A model generated the notes under the pieces. That model saw only the letters and a list, made by a program, of their open reading frames with translations, was not told where the DNA came from and did not search any database. From NCBI GenBank assembly GCA_022393335.1, contig JAJEKB010021002.1, positions 403,108 through 467,107 on the forward strand: a stretch of 64,000 bases of DNA. Reading direction: 5' to 3'. Each line of letters opens with the position of its first letter. The first letter of the stretch is position 1. This document shows, one piece after another, positions 36,265 through 48,055 of this stretch. Both the position numbers and the translations under genes were made by a program. The stretch comes from Macrotrachela quadricornifera. Its lineage: Eukaryota > Rotifera > Eurotatoria > Philodinida > Philodinidae.

Positions 36265-36842
36265 CATTATATGGAGAACCGCACATCTGACATTTTTAGG
36301 CGGACTATACAAAAGACCAGAATTAGTGGCGTAATCATTCTTGGTTTCAGCCACATCACCAGAGCTTTAAGCTCCATCCCCAAATAGCACCATGCCAGCC
36401 AAACTCTAAGACGAGCTCTAACACTGGTATAGAGCTTGTCCAGCTGAGCCCAATTATCATCAAAATCCTGGTTAAGCTACTAACCACAATTCGAAAGTGA
36501 AAAGAAGCGGTCCTATTGTGACAAAGTGAAAGACAATAAAGTGAAGGCGAACCTCTATTGGGACCATATCAATTCAATAACTTCTTTGAACACAATGCTA
36601 AAACAACTGTTTTCAGAAAAAAAATGCATTGTCCTGCATGCGTTAAAATGCTGTTTTTAGTTGACATGCTAGGCTGAAAAAACGAGTTGCAAACAAGAAC
36701 GATGCATTTGAACGCTTTGTAAATTAATAAGAATATATTTCAACGCGTTGGAATACAACAAAACGCGCTTAAACGCAGATAAAGCATTATTTTCCTGAAA
36801 GCTGACATTCAAGCGCAAGTTTTTCTGATCTTTTTTCGTCGA

Positions 36843-37100
36843 TATGTTTACAAATTGTTGTTTTTGTGCTACGACTTTTTTTCCCAATTCTTTATTTGCT
36901 TCTTTTCGGAGGAGTATGTTTAAAAAGTGTTGCTTTTATCCTACGATTTTTTTTTCTTCATTCTTTCTTTCCTCTTATTCGGAGAAATGTGTTTAAAATG
37001 TTACTTTTGCACTACGACTTTTTTTCTTAATTCTTTCTGTCCTTCTGTTCGAAGGAATCTGTTTAGAAAGTGTTGTTTTTCATCTAAAATTTTTTTCTAA
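36843..37100. repeat. Tandem repeat, about 72-bp unit, ~3.6 copies
   Basis: Each unit runs TGTTTAnAAAnTGTTGYTTTT, then TACGATTTTTTTC, then TTCTTTCT and TTCGGAGGA/TTCGAAGGA. Copies start near 36845, 36917, 36990 and 37058 and differ by point changes and small indels. Upstream bases 36590-36790 are rich in AAACGC/GCGTT words, also seen at 42490-42680. Confidence 0.65.
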
Positions 37101-37369
37101 ATTCATTATGCAAATAGTCGTTGAAAATTTGATTACAATTAAAGGTAAACAACTGTCATCGTTGTAAAACTGCGATCCATTACTTAATTAGTTGTAATCG
37201 ATTCGTCATGATTTTCATTCATTTTTATTCTATTAAAAATCGATCAAGAGTCAATTATGAATCGATTAAAATTCACCATTATCAGTTAAAATTAATGCAT
37301 TATGCTATAACTAGTGCTTCTATTATTTCGAGAGAAATTGATTTTTTTAGGAACACGTATTCCTGTTCG

Positions 37370-37557
37370 ATCAGCAAATAAATAATCGAAGAAAAAGTAA
37401 TAAAAAATAGCTTCCTTGTATTCTTTTATAGTAGGAGAACGAAATAATAAAAGTAGTTTCTGATAAACTATCTCTTTAACCATTTTTCATTAACTCCAAA
37501 GAAATTTAAGGAAGCTATATTTTATTACTTTTTCTTCGATTATTTGCTTGCTAATTG
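37370..37557. repeat. Inverted repeat, 50-bp arms
   Basis: GAAGAAAAAGTAATAAAAAA (37389-37408) and its surroundings at 37370-37420 recur reversed at 37507-37557 (AAGGAAGCTAT...TTACTTTTTCTTCGATTATT). A hairpin-type MITE or fragment; no coding. Confidence 0.6.
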
Positions 37558-37570
37558 AACATGAATACGC

Positions 37571-38856
37571 GAGAGGTGTCACATATCCCACAAATCTGGG
37601 ATCTTGGAGATCTCCTGATACATTATATCCCTATAAGCATTTTAACCGAACCTCTATCAAATCAAACCGATGAATCCTATACCTCTACTAGAAATGCCGG
37701 ATCTCTAGGACATGCATCTCGCGATAAAAAGTTTTTTCTTTTAATTTTAGCCTGAGGACGGTGCGGCAGATGCATCTCCCAGCAGAGATGCCGCATCTCT
37801 ACTGGAGATGCCGGATCTCCAAGCAAATCTCTGAGAGAGATGCCGGATGTCTAGGATATGCACCTCGTGATAAAAATCTTTTCTTTTTAATTTTAGCCTG
37901 CGGATGCTGCGGCAGATGCATCTCCCTGTAGAAATGCCGGATTTCCCAGCAAATCTGAGAGAGATATACCCTTGTTTCGCGTTTTCGCGGCACCCTCAGT
38001 CAGAGATGTGCTCTTCATTCGCGTTTTGGCGGCACCCTCACTCAGAGATATGCCCTTGTTTCGCGTTTTCGCGGCACCCTCACTGAGAGATATGCCCTTG
38101 ATTCGTATTTTGGGTATTATATCCAATTTTATGTTCATTTTCGTTTGAAAATGGACATAATAGGCTCAAAAAACCATGAAGGGTAAATATGGTGTACAAT
38201 TTTCATTTATTTCGAAAATTATTTTCATGTTTTGGAAATGAAGTTGAGGGTGAATAGTTTTGAGGTTCTATACAAGAACTAATGTTGATTCCGAACTAGT
38301 TTTTGATGGAACAGATTGAGGCTTCGACCATGGTGTTAACTAAATTCCTTGGTTTCACATTTTTATAAGCGCTCAGATAATCTGCTTCCAATGATAGCTT
38401 CGCAAAGTCGTAATACAGTTCGCATGGCCGATGTGCACTGAATCTAATTCGCAAAGACCCGCAAGACAATCATATTAGTAATAACAGGAGTATTACGTGT
38501 AAACAACCCGAAGGGTAGGCGAAAGCGTTACAAGCTCTCGTGATATTTATTTACTAAAACGGTGAAAAAAATTTCTATCACGATATGCATATCCTAGAGA
38601 TCTGGCATCTCTGTAGGCAGATGCATCTCCCGTACCATCCCCAGGCTAAAATTTTCAAAAAAAATTTTTATCAAGAGATTTATATCCTAGAGATCCAGCA
38701 TCTCTCTAAGAGATTTTCTAGAAGATCCAGCTTCTCTAGGAGAGGTATAGGCTTTATCGTCTAGATCTGATACAGGTTGGACTAAAATGCTTATAGGGAT
38801 ATAATGTATCAGGAGATCTTCAAGATCCCCGATATCTTGGATATGTGACACTACTG
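37571..38856. mobile_element. hAT-like foldback element with GAGATGCCGGATCTC words, 1,286 bp
   Basis: Flanked by an exact 8-bp duplication, gaatacgc, at 37563-37570 and 38857-38864. The right end is the reverse complement of CAGTAGTGTCACATATCC; the left end matches except for its first five or six bases. Arms of about 220-300 bp hold many GAGATGCCGGATCTC and GCATCTC words, and the left arm contains a second, direct copy of itself (37690-37790 versus 37845-37960). A 42-bp tandem repeat lies inside. The 84-bp element at 52759-52842 has the same ends. Confidence 0.85.
37970..38110. repeat. Tandem repeat, ~42-bp unit, ~3.3 copies
   Basis: The unit contains GAGATATGCCCTTG then TTTCGCGTTTTCGCGGCACC then CTCACTCA. 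It lies inside the element 37571-38856. Short frames on both strands here are by-products. Confidence 0.7.
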
Positions 38857-39699
38857 GAATACGCACAGAGATGTCTCGAAGTAGGCAAAATTGAGAAGGA
38901 GAGCGCGCTGAAAACTTTTTAAAAATTTCGAACAAATTACGAGAATTTATAAAAAGACTTTCGATAACTTTTAAAAGAATTTTATAAATCGTTGAAAGTT
39001 TTTCAGAATTTTCCAAAAAGTTTTAAAAATCATCAAGCAAAACCACAACATATACAATTATTAGAGGGCGTCATGGTCCCCAGGACACTGCATCGGGACA
39101 ATCTTGTATATGTATTCGCAAGCAAATTGGTTCTTAATTGGTTTAAATCATACATCTTTAATCGATTTCGAATTGATTATCGAGGGATTAAAATCAAGTG
39201 CAATCAGTTTTAATTGAATAATGCGAGTAGATGAATGTTTATTTGATTTTAATCGATTCAGAACCAAAGAAAAATCGATTAAAGTTGTATGATTTCAATC
39301 GATTTTTAATGAGTTATTTAATCGATTATAATCTGATTTGTTCCGTATTTTTTATATGGGTCGGCAGCATTTCGAATGTCGAGTTTTAATGATAGTTGGT
39401 AGCGAAAGTACAATTATGGAAGAGATAAAAAGGAGAATAGGTAGTTCAATAATGAGGTAATGATCTTGCTGACTCATAGAATCTTTTTGTGTACTCAAAA
39501 AGTGAGTACACTATAAAATCGGTCAGTGTCCGTCCGTTTATAGGGTAACTCTTGAAAAACTCATGAGATTAAGACCGAACTTTTGCACACAACTGTCCCC
39601 TAAATATCTCGGTCGAGTTCGGAAATGGGAATGATTCATCAATCTATTGCTGAGTTATAACAAAAAGAAATGTTAGTTTTCTATGCAAAAATGACATCG

Positions 39700-40010
39700 T
39701 GGAATTTTCTTAAAAAACTTTTTTCTCTACTATTGTACGGGTAAAAGATAGAGTTGTACGTGCCGATCATGAGTTCTTGAGGGTGCTCGATTATTTATCC
39801 TGAGCAACATAATGTTTTCTCCTAACTATAGGGACGGACGAGATACATAGGGAAACGGGAGAGAAGTGAGATAAGGAAGAGCACGATTTTTGGGTAATGG
39901 TTATCCGCACTATTGTAAGTGTCAAGCAGAGCATTATTCATGCAGATTTGAGGTTGTCAAGAATGCTCTACAATTCGTCCCAAACACCATAGTGCATCTC
40001 CCTCATTATA
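39700..40010 (+). repeat. Two ~175-bp units of the repeat also at 35275-35470
   Basis: Units near 39715 and 39890 share CTATTGTANGKGT..AA, GAGCATTATTC/GAGTTGTACGTGC and TTCTTGAGGGTGCTC/TTGTCAAGAATGCTC. Confidence 0.4.
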
Positions 40011-40089
40011 GTAGAATAATATTTTCTATCAAAAAAAGGAAAAAATAATAAAGACGTTATGATGGCAGTAGGTAAACATCTTGCGAGGG

Positions 40090-40700
40090 GACCTCCCCAA
40101 CTGATACTCTTCGTTTTAGCTCATATTTTGGCTGCAGGTAGGACTCATAGCGTGGATGAGAGCCTGCAAGTGTTCGTCCCCATAGCCTTTTGTTATTGAG
40201 ATATTGCGTTTTTAAGGTATTGGGATAGCTCACAGCCGCGGGCCCCTCAGGGATACCAGAAAAACTTATTTGCGAGTTTTGACTTGAAACTTTGTATAAA
40301 GAGAAATCTTAATGAGAGTGGTTTGTTGTGAAAGTTGCAGCTTTGTTGAGGGCTCTTAATCGCAAATAAGAACACCAAACCTTGCCATGCAAGTGACATT
40401 AAATTGCCATAGCCATATCCTATGATAGAAAAAGAAATAGGTCTGAAATTTTTACAATAAACGACTCTCATTGAGACCGTTTTCTAGAAAAAGTTTCGAG
40501 TCGAAATTCACAAATAAGTTTTTCTGATGTTCCTGAGGGCGATCACAGCAGTGAGTTATCCAAATACCTTAAAAACGCAATATCTCAACAACAAGAGGCT
40601 ATGGGGACGAACTGTTTTAGGGCTCTTATCCACGCTATGAGTCCTATCTATAGGCAAAACATAAGCTCAAACGGAGAGTATCAGCTGGCGAGGTTCCCTT
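40090..40700. mobile_element. Foldback element, about 610 bp
   Basis: The left arm (40090-40385) contains TCTTCGTTTTAGCTCATATT, CATAGCGTGGATGAGAGCC, GGGGACCTCCCC and CAGAAAAACTTATTTGCGAG. The right arm (40425-40700) carries the same series reversed (for example CTATGGGGACGAAC, CACGCTATGAGTCC). Immediately followed by the LINE remnant. No coding. Confidence 0.7.
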
Positions 40701-40950
40701 ATTAGAACAACGTGTATTGAGACAAACATACAAAATACAGTGATATCAAATATCGATAGACCCTCTGGACCAATTAGAATCATTGGTATTTACTGGCTCC
40801 AGGATCAGAATCAAAGCTTACAAGATCTGAAATCCTTTTTAGTTCCAAATACAATTCTCGCAGGTGATTTCAATGCTAAAGCTGAAGAATGGAACAGTCA
40901 TTTAACGGACATGAGAGGAACCTAGTTGAATCAATGAGTTAATACGGGAT

Positions 40951-41630
40951 TTCAGTGCTAATAGCACTCAAAAAAATATCTGAAAAGAAAAAATGTAGTG
41001 AAGTAAAAGTCTCAATGCTAAAATCTACATAAAAATTTACCTCCATATTTCTGAAAAGATATAGGGATTTATAGAGATTAAATTTTCGATGCTCAAATGT
41101 ATACAAAATTTCACCGCCATATTTCCGTGAAGCAATGATAGTATAATTCATTAAAGTTGAACATTGAAGCTGAAATTCACTATACAGCTATTAATTCAAC
41201 TGACCTAGTCAGTCATCAACTTTTCAACTACTCAATTAATCACATTCTGCAATATTCGACCGTTCAACTGATCGGTTCCTGGCAATCCAATACAGAGATT
41301 TCCCCTAGCATTTTGCAAAAACACTACACAGGCCGCGCCTCTGATCCTTCCCGGCAGCGTCATGCAGGATCCCCTTCACCCTCGTGACACACTCAAAGGC
41401 CGTGCCGATCCGTCTTCGTGGCACGCTCACGCATTTTTCAGTTATATTCGAGTTTGATTAAGACAATTGTTGAGCAACTCCAGAGCTGAAAAATTTATTG
41501 CCAGCACCCGTATAGTCCCCCAGAAATATGGAAGTAAAATTCAATATACATTTTAGCATTGAAAATTTTACCCCATTACTATTTTTTGGTGTTTAGATTT
41601 TTGTTTTTTTTGGATGCTATTAGCATTGAA
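40951..41630. mobile_element. Non-autonomous element with long terminal inverted repeats, inserted in the LINE
   Basis: Ends TTCAGTGCTAATAGCACTC and the reverse complement of TTCAATGCTAATAGCATCC. Similarity extends inward about 100 bp on each side (shared CATATTTCTG, AGCATTGAAAATTTTACC-like blocks). The flanks both contain GAATCAATGRGT, an imperfect direct repeat. Superfamily unclear. Confidence 0.6.
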
Positions 41631-41980
41631 TTCTTTCATTTACTGGAATCAATGGGTACATAGAAACCATCTTTTATTAGTTTCGAGTCGCCATTGGTCA
41701 TTGGCGGTGAAGAGCGACCAAATAGGTTTTCAAACAAATGGCTAGTTTCCAAAAGTGAAGTGAACAGTATTTGAAATAATGTTAGGACTAAACAAGATTT
41801 CGGGATAACAGAATCGGAACCGCAAGACGAGGATAATTAGTATTACGACTATATTAGATTGCGTGCAGCCTTAAAAAATAGAGTAACTAGCTGGAAAAGC
41901 AGAGATAAATATCGTCCATCGCTACTAGCATTAATGATCGTAAAGTTGAAAGAAGTACGTTGCATGAGAAATAAATACTA

Positions 41981-42342
41981 CTCTAAAAAAAGAAGTTTTA
42001 CAGAATCCTTCGAAAAGGTTCTGTAGATTTCTAAAACCTCCAATTGTGCCCAAAGTCTCAAAAAAAGGATAGAAAATTCTACACAACCTTTTGAAGGTTC
42101 TGCGTTGTACTCACTTACAGAACCTCCAAGGTTTCATATTTACTCACGGATCATTTTTTTGTTGTACAGAACCTACAAAACGGCTGCATAAAAGATGGTC
42201 TTGCAAGTGAGTAAAACGCAGAACCTTCAAAAGAATTTGTAAAATTTTTTATCCTTTTTTTGAGACTTTGGACATATTTGTAAGCTTTTAAAAGTCTACA
42301 CAACCTTTTCGAAGGGTTCTGCAAAACTTCTTTTTTTTAGAG
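41981..42342. mobile_element. Palindromic MITE, 362 bp, inserted in the LINE
   Basis: CTCTAAAAAAAGAAGTTTTA at the left matches the reverse complement of the right end (CAAAACTTCTTTTTTTTAGAG). Arms include TTCGAAAAGGTT, AAAGTCTCAAAAAAAGGAT and AACCTTTTGAAGGTTCTGCG in mirror order around a centre near 42150. The LINE reading resumes directly to its right. No clear duplication. Confidence 0.75.
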
Positions 42343-42373
42343 CAGCTCTCCGATGATCTTAATTACCTCAGAG

Positions 42374-44292
42374 CATAGGCGACGGAACGTTTTGAATCTA
42401 GGGTAGGCTCAACATTTTTGATAAGACCCTTGCTGATAGGTTAAAAATAGAGAGGGCAATTTTTTAATGCTATGCCACCATGTAATCATAAAACGCATTT
42501 TAAATGTAGATAGATGTGTTTTTGTTGCAAAAGTCGGCGTTTTAGGCATATTTTTGTATTGAAACATAGTGGAAACGCACGTAAACGCATTCACTATTGT
42601 TTTCCTTGAATGCATTTAGAGAATGCTTACAGTTTGAAAACATTAATATAAATAAACGCATCCACATGCGTTTAAATTTTTGTTTAATACATGTTGGCAC
42701 GTATCCCCGTCGCTTCATTCGTTATAATCATATATAATAATTAAAAGAAGCTATGTGTCCTCCGGTGCGCGCTTCTAATTAACACACTCGATAAAACGTG
42801 TTCCAGGGGCACGTTTGCCAATGTATTGCATTTACGAAACCGTGTCTAGACTCGATTTAAGGCATTCTTCGAACGCGTTCAGTCGGAATTTTAAAATTTT
42901 TTAAAATCGCGTTCAAACACAGCTCAATTTTGAATCGCGCCTGGACATGTTTATATTCAAAAAATATTGACATGAATATAAAAGGTAATCTAGTCGGTGT
43001 AGATAAGCAGTTAATGAAGAAATTTGCGTCTTGACGGAAATGTGAACGTGTGCCCAGCAAAATGCTTCTTCCATGAAACGCTACTAAAATTTGAGGAAAC
43101 GCTTTGTATCATGTTTTCGCATCATATCGATTTAGAAGTTTGAAACTGAGAGCAAAACATTTTTTTAGATTCAGTTTGCAAGACATGATTAATTAAAGAC
43201 AAAATGTGTTTCGCTTCTGAGCGAAAAACTCATAAAAAATGTGAGTTGATATCGATAAACTCATAAAAATTTCTAAATTACAACATGAGAAGCATAGAGA
43301 ATGCTGTTATGACGGGCTTGTTACATTATATGACTTATCAATATATAAGAGATCTCTCTATGATTGTAGAGAAAAAAACATCGAATATTTTTTGTCGTAA
43401 ATATTTTTCGGTAAGACGTCTTTGTTAGGTATGCAGCCAAAATTTTTTTATCTTCGATAAAACTGATCAACGACCTAGGAGTAGTGAACAAATAAAGATT
43501 TTATACAACTGCATGAGCTAGTGCAAATATTTTTCTTTGCAATGAAACATCACTGAGGTCCGTAGCATCTGTGAATCGCATACTAGAGTGCTGCACGGGT
43601 ACAACTTTTCGTACCCGTACCCTACCCGTATATTAATTTTATACCCGACCAGTACCCGTAACATTGGTACCCGTAGCCACATTTTTCCTATCAGTATCTT
43701 ACCCATACTTATAATCATAGTTCATAATATAAGTTCACTAGTTTATTTAGCTGGTTTAAATAAAAACAAGATAAAAACATCTATATGGTAATCAAATAGA
43801 TTTACCAAGGAACACAATTAATAATTAGAGTACCCCACAGGTACGACTTTCCGTACCCGTCGATTTCGTATCCGTACCCGACCCGTACCCGTCAATATCG
43901 TACCCGTACCCGATTCGCGGGTTGCAGTACTCTATCGCATACTAGACTCTTTACACGAAGAACAAACCCAAAACCAGTTTTTGGTATGTTATTCATGCAA
44001 CGAGCTTATCACATAATTGAAAGATGCCATACATCTCAGCTACATCCTACTTTAAAGAGAAATGTTTACGCTATCTGATACCATCTTCAAAAAACGGCTA
44101 GTACACTTTCGCTTGAAATTGTCCATGCCGACAAGACAGTCAAAAAACTCAAAACTTTTTCATTGAAGTTTTGTAACACGCCTAATCGTACCTAAGCTTT
44201 GATCTGTCCAAGTTTGAGCCTATTCAAGCCTACCCTCCGCCAACATAGGGTAGGCTTGAGCCCACCCAGACCTAATGACTCCGCCGCCCATG
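42374..44292. mobile_element. hAT element, non-autonomous, 1.92 kb, inserted in the LINE
   Basis: Ends CATAGGCGACGGA and the reverse complement of CATGGGCGGCGGA, each followed inward by a GGTAGGCTCAA-like block. It is flanked by an exact 8-bp duplication, cctcagag, at 42366-42373 and 44293-44300; the duplicated bases come from the LINE reading frame. No transposase domain could be recognised in any frame. It carries AAACGC words near 42490-42680 and hosts the smaller element at 43584-43934. Confidence 0.85.
43584..43934. mobile_element. hAT MITE with ACCCGT-word arrays, 351 bp, nested
   Basis: Starts TAGAGTGCTGCACGGG and ends TGCAGTACTCTA (reverse complement TAGAGTACTGCA). Flanked by an exact 8-bp duplication, tcgcatac, at 43576-43583 and 43935-43942. 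GTACCCGTACCC/ACCCGT words fill 43604-43690 and 43835-43925, directly inside the ends, with an AT-rich centre. Confidence 0.88.
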
Positions 44293-44300
44293 CCTCAGAG

Positions 44301-44724
44301 TAATTTTCATCTATTGAAAGATAAAAGAGAGTTTTAACCGTACCAAGAGGTACGTTTGTCGAAATATTTTAAGATTAATAACGAGTCATTCGAGCTATGT
44401 GACGTGGTGATTTTTTCTGATAAAACCATGTTTCAGAGATGAGAAAGAATGCTGGAGAAACTAGTTCTGGTCATTTTAAGAAGGTGGCTTACTGATCCGT
44501 TTTATTTTCTTTAGGGTAATTGAGATCAACAGAGAGTTGCTCTATACTATTCCAGGAACGCGTGAATCGAAGAGATTCGTTCATCAAGTGACAGAGACAT
44601 TTGCTTTGTAGTATTGCTGCAAAAGTCACTTCAACAGTCGCGTTGTTCACAAGGAACAAAAAAAAACAAAGTGAAGAAATACATTTTTGATCCGAATTAC
44701 GTTTTTTGACTCTGCATATTACTT
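44301..44724. other. Upstream region of the ART gene
   Basis: Begins with the last few LINE-derived bases. Otherwise it is the probable promoter of the gene starting at 44725. No other signal. Confidence 0.4.
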
Positions 44725-45545
44725 ATGAACGATAACTATCATCACGCTAGGTGGGAACGATTTTCATACCCGATAAGGGCAACGAAATCATTTTCAATCC
44801 AAGGAGTTTATAGCTGTCCACTTTGGACAGAATGGTACACGCAGAATATTTGTCGGTTGAAGAAAACGTCGGAACTAGTCACACTTGCAGCCAAAGGTAC
44901 GAACACGATCAAATATTGTCTTTGTTCAAAAGCTCCGATTCATTTTGTTTTGTTTTCTTTGCAGGGATCGTAGAAGAAGGTAAACTGAAAAATCAAGAGA
45001 CTGTTGCTCAAAACTTGGCCAAAGAGCTGATTCAATGCGGGGATGACAGGCAAAAAATCAATAAATGTGCTGTTAAACTGTATTCGAAAACCACTTTTCT
45101 CTACGACATATTAAATACAACATTGAGAGAAAATGACATCAGTAAAGTGACAACATTGGGTCCAATCTGTTACTTCATTAACTCGTATGTGAGCCAGTAC
45201 ACCACGTTGACTGAAGAGCAAATTCTTTACCGTGGTATGACCTTGACGACTGAAATGATCGAAGAGTATAAGGAAGCGGTGGGTGCAGAAATTGAATGGC
45301 CAGCGTTTACGTCGACCACAAAAAGTCCAGCTGTAGCTGAAGTATTTTCTGGTAATACACTGTGTATTATTAGACTATCTCCAGGAACATTTATTCATGG
45401 AAAAGATATCTCTGATATCTCACATATACCAGATGAAGAAGAGTTTTTATTGAGTGTGGGTTTTATGGTCTATGTGGAAAAGGTAGATTTTGATCTAACT
45501 AACAAAAGACATGTAATTTGTTTGAGATCAACATGTCATCAGTAA
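44725..45545 (+). CDS. NAD:arginine ADP-ribosyltransferase, 250 aa, two exons
   Basis: Exons 44725-44896 and 44965-45545 (GT-AG intron of 68 nt) join to 753 nt. An upstream-shifted frame would read through the intron, but splicing restores ELVTLAAKGIVEEGKLKN, which parallels the WWE-ART gene. The R-S-E triad is present: Arg147 in ILYRGMT, Ser174 in AFTSTTKS (the usual STS reads STT) and Glu215-217 in DEEEFLL. The N-terminal 50 residues (WTEWYTQNICRLKK) have no WWE domain and no signal peptide, so it is a short cytosolic-type ART. It lies between two other ART loci of different architecture. Confidence 0.82.
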
Positions 45546-45654
45546 CTGATAATGTCGACAATAAAAGTGTTTTCATATGAGAATGAAACTGATCTTATTT
45601 GTAAACAAAATATGTTCGGATGGTTCCATGGATAGACAACCAAAAAAACACAAG

Positions 45655-45830
45655 GTCTTCAAAATTTTTTTTTCATATTAGATTTTGTAGAGCATTTTTT
45701 GCTGATCATTTTGGCTCCAACGTCACCAAAAATTGAGATATTCCAAACATTTTTTTTTATCAAAATGATCAGCTCGAAGAGCTCTACAAGATAGACTACG
45801 TTAAATTTTTTTTTATACCCATCTATTGTT
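45655..45830. repeat. Palindromic hairpin element containing TTTGTAGAGC
   Basis: TTTTGTAGAGCATTTTTTGC with TGATCATTTTG on the left is mirrored by CAAAATGATCAGCTCGAAGA with GCTCTACAA on the right. A third fragment of the same family is at about 51755-51790, and a GTAGAGCGAAGTCTGCTCTA hairpin lies near 45915. Confidence 0.55.
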
Positions 45831-46287
45831 CAATCACCAATGTTCAATCGAAAAAGTTCATCATACTGTTCAAAATGGCTACATTCTGGAGAGGTGGGTC
45901 ATAGCGGGTTTTGTAGAGCGAAGTCTGCTCTAGAAAACCCTGTATTTGATTGCCTCTTTAAATTCAAAATGGCGGAGAAAAATGTGAAACAAGAATATAC
46001 GCTATATTAAGCATAGAAATATATCAGTTTGTATGGTAGAATAGCTTTGAAATATTATCTCCGGTAATTGAACATGATATAAAACATTGATTTCAGTAAA
46101 AACATATAATTTTTGAACATTGAAACATTCCTCGACATGCACTATGTACCATTTATGAACCTGTGTGAGCAAATGAAAATATTTCCATAAGAAAATTTTT
46201 TATTTCCAAAAAGATAATAGCCGGTGAACTCCTGCTTTTCTCGATTTCACGTTCACTATCGATAATTAGTATATGACTCGATAACGA

Positions 46288-48055
46288 TCAGCTCTTCACG
46301 TAGAAAACTTGTGAATATTGAAAAATTGTTCTTTTGACAGTGATAATTAATTTTGTCTGCCAAATACTGATGGATGAATGAATGAGGCAATTATGCCTTT
46401 GCATGGAATATTCGTATTGTTCTTCACTTTGTTGAAGCACCTGGCATATGATGATAGAGAGAGAGAGAGAAGGTTCATAGCATTGAACTATTACTTCCTT
46501 CTCTGATTCTCCAATATCTATTACTTTAGCAAGATGTTGTTTGTCACCATGTTTAAAAATCACGATTTGATTAATTGAAATGTCTTTTATTATTTTGATT
46601 TCTCGTAGAGATTCGTTTTGTTCATCAGTTGTATTTGTTCGAAGAGTAAACTTTTCGACAATCAACGAGTTCGATGTTTTTCGACAGAAAATAGTAAATT
46701 GATCTTTGGGATCGAATTGATGAAACTGTCGAATGTCTTTGATTCGTCCTAGAAAGAAAATTTTTTTACATAGTATCCAAAAACTATATTTCTTACCATT
46801 TAACTGTTTAAATCGATCGGAAAGTAAGGTTTTTGTTGTATTATCGATAGTGATACTGTTGAGATAATAAACATTACTTGATGCTTCACTTGCACCTTTC
46901 GATATAGCAGCTTCTTCATTGATTTTCTCCGTAAAGTTAAAGAATTCTTCGACAAACGAAAGGGTTACACCCAATACTAAGATAAATCGATTGGCACTGG
47001 ACTTTACTGTAGCTCTTATACCATCAGAAGGTCCTTTACCATGTCCATTTGTACAGAAAGTCCAACTCGCTTCGATATCAAAGTCATTCTTATGATGAAT
47101 CAAGTTCATCATATTAGAATGAGTCGTAAAGTGACTTGGTACCCCTTTCACTAAAAAATGTGAGAACCGTTTAACATAAGATACTGTGTTAAAATTACCT
47201 GAAATAATTGATTTTAGTAACTTGAGGATAATGCTCCTTTATGAATTCAACGATTAGACGTTGTGCACAATACACGAAAGCTGTGTTATGACGCATATAG
47301 TTACTGATAATGACCATATTTTTATGATTTGTTTCGACTTTTATATGCACAGTAAATCGCGTAACCTACAGATTGTCCCAATGAGCAGGCTGTATTTCCT
47401 AATGTCTAATTAATATGTTATTTTCCACAAAATCGATTTGTACTGTGACGTATGATATAGCATTAGATAATAATCGATGATTATTGAAATAAGTCCGTTG
47501 TTCTCGATTGAAATAACTATGGACAATAAATGTTTTCCATTGTTCATCAATTTCATCAAGTAATGATAGTATTGAACCATGAATGCGATGAAGATCAACG
47601 TTTTTATTGGTCAATCTCCAAATACACCATGTCCATTCGTCATCTTCGTCAATAATATTGAAATGACATTGGGGAATTGATGGAAGTAATCGATTATTGC
47701 ATCGGCTGTAACTATTTAAGAAACAACCACCATTCAGTTGGTGACGTACAACTGAATCGATCAAATTTGAAGTAGTAATTTCATCCAATTCGAGATGTCC
47801 AGTTGATTTCCTTTGAACATACTTATTGCAAGCCTATGAAAGAACGAAACGAATATTTTTTTCGTAAGTAACAATAGAAACACTTAGTTCCAGCAAAAGA
47901 CTCATGTTCTCATGAATATGACACATACATGTTTCATGTGGACAATTTAATTTAACTTGACGAGGTCTCAACGAGTAGAAAGAAGATGTGTCGACTTTAA
48001 TCATTGGATAATCATCATAAAATTTTCTTAACGCTTCATAAACAGTCATCTCCAT
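46288..48055 (-). pseudogene. Decayed gene of an uncharacterised family (HGKGPSDG motif)
   Basis: ATG at 48055. The first exon has CPHETCMCHIHENMSLLLEL, a paired Cys/His block. After a 48-nt intron (47881-47834, donor GTTTCT) coding runs to NNILIRH, where a TAG interrupts. The frame then continues EIQPAHWDNL, a second TAG, and VTRFTVHIKVETNHKNMVII. After another intron near 47200 one extra base shifts the frame before PSHFTTHSNMM, followed by SWTFCTNGHGKGPSDGIRAT. A 48-nt intron lies at 46796-46749. The HWD...HGKGP.DG arrangement is shared with many uncharacterised, often repeat-associated, animal proteins; the function is unknown. Two in-frame TAGs and one frameshift mark it as dead or recently dying. 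An AG microsatellite lies at about 46455-46471 inside the last exon. Confidence 0.6.

Larger units (their letters stand above)
37185..39350. repeat. AATCGATT-word island, split by a later insertion
   Basis: Dense AATCGATT and near variants occur at 37185-37275 and again at 39110-39350. The two halves look like one word-rich island, or one element's two sides, now separated by about 1.8 kb including the element at 37571-38856. Termini not found. Confidence 0.4.
40715..42373 (+). pseudogene. Non-LTR retrotransposon (LINE) remnant, APE endonuclease and linker, split by insertions
   Basis: 40720-40925 encodes IRIIGIYWLQDQNQSLQDLK followed by NTILAGDFNAKAEEWNSHLTD. GDFNA and the WNS block are the hallmark of the apurinic-type endonuclease of Jockey/CR1-like LINEs. 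After an insertion (40951-41630) LINE-like coding resumes with a NKWLVSKSEVN stretch and RLRAALKNRVTSWKSRDKYR up to RCMRNKYY (41700-41980), the linker before the reverse transcriptase. After a second insertion (41981-42342) a short LSDDLNYLR segment follows. This last is itself cut by the hAT element starting at 42374; a few codons continue after 44300. The reverse transcriptase is absent. Frameshifts and stops make it dead. Confidence 0.7.
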
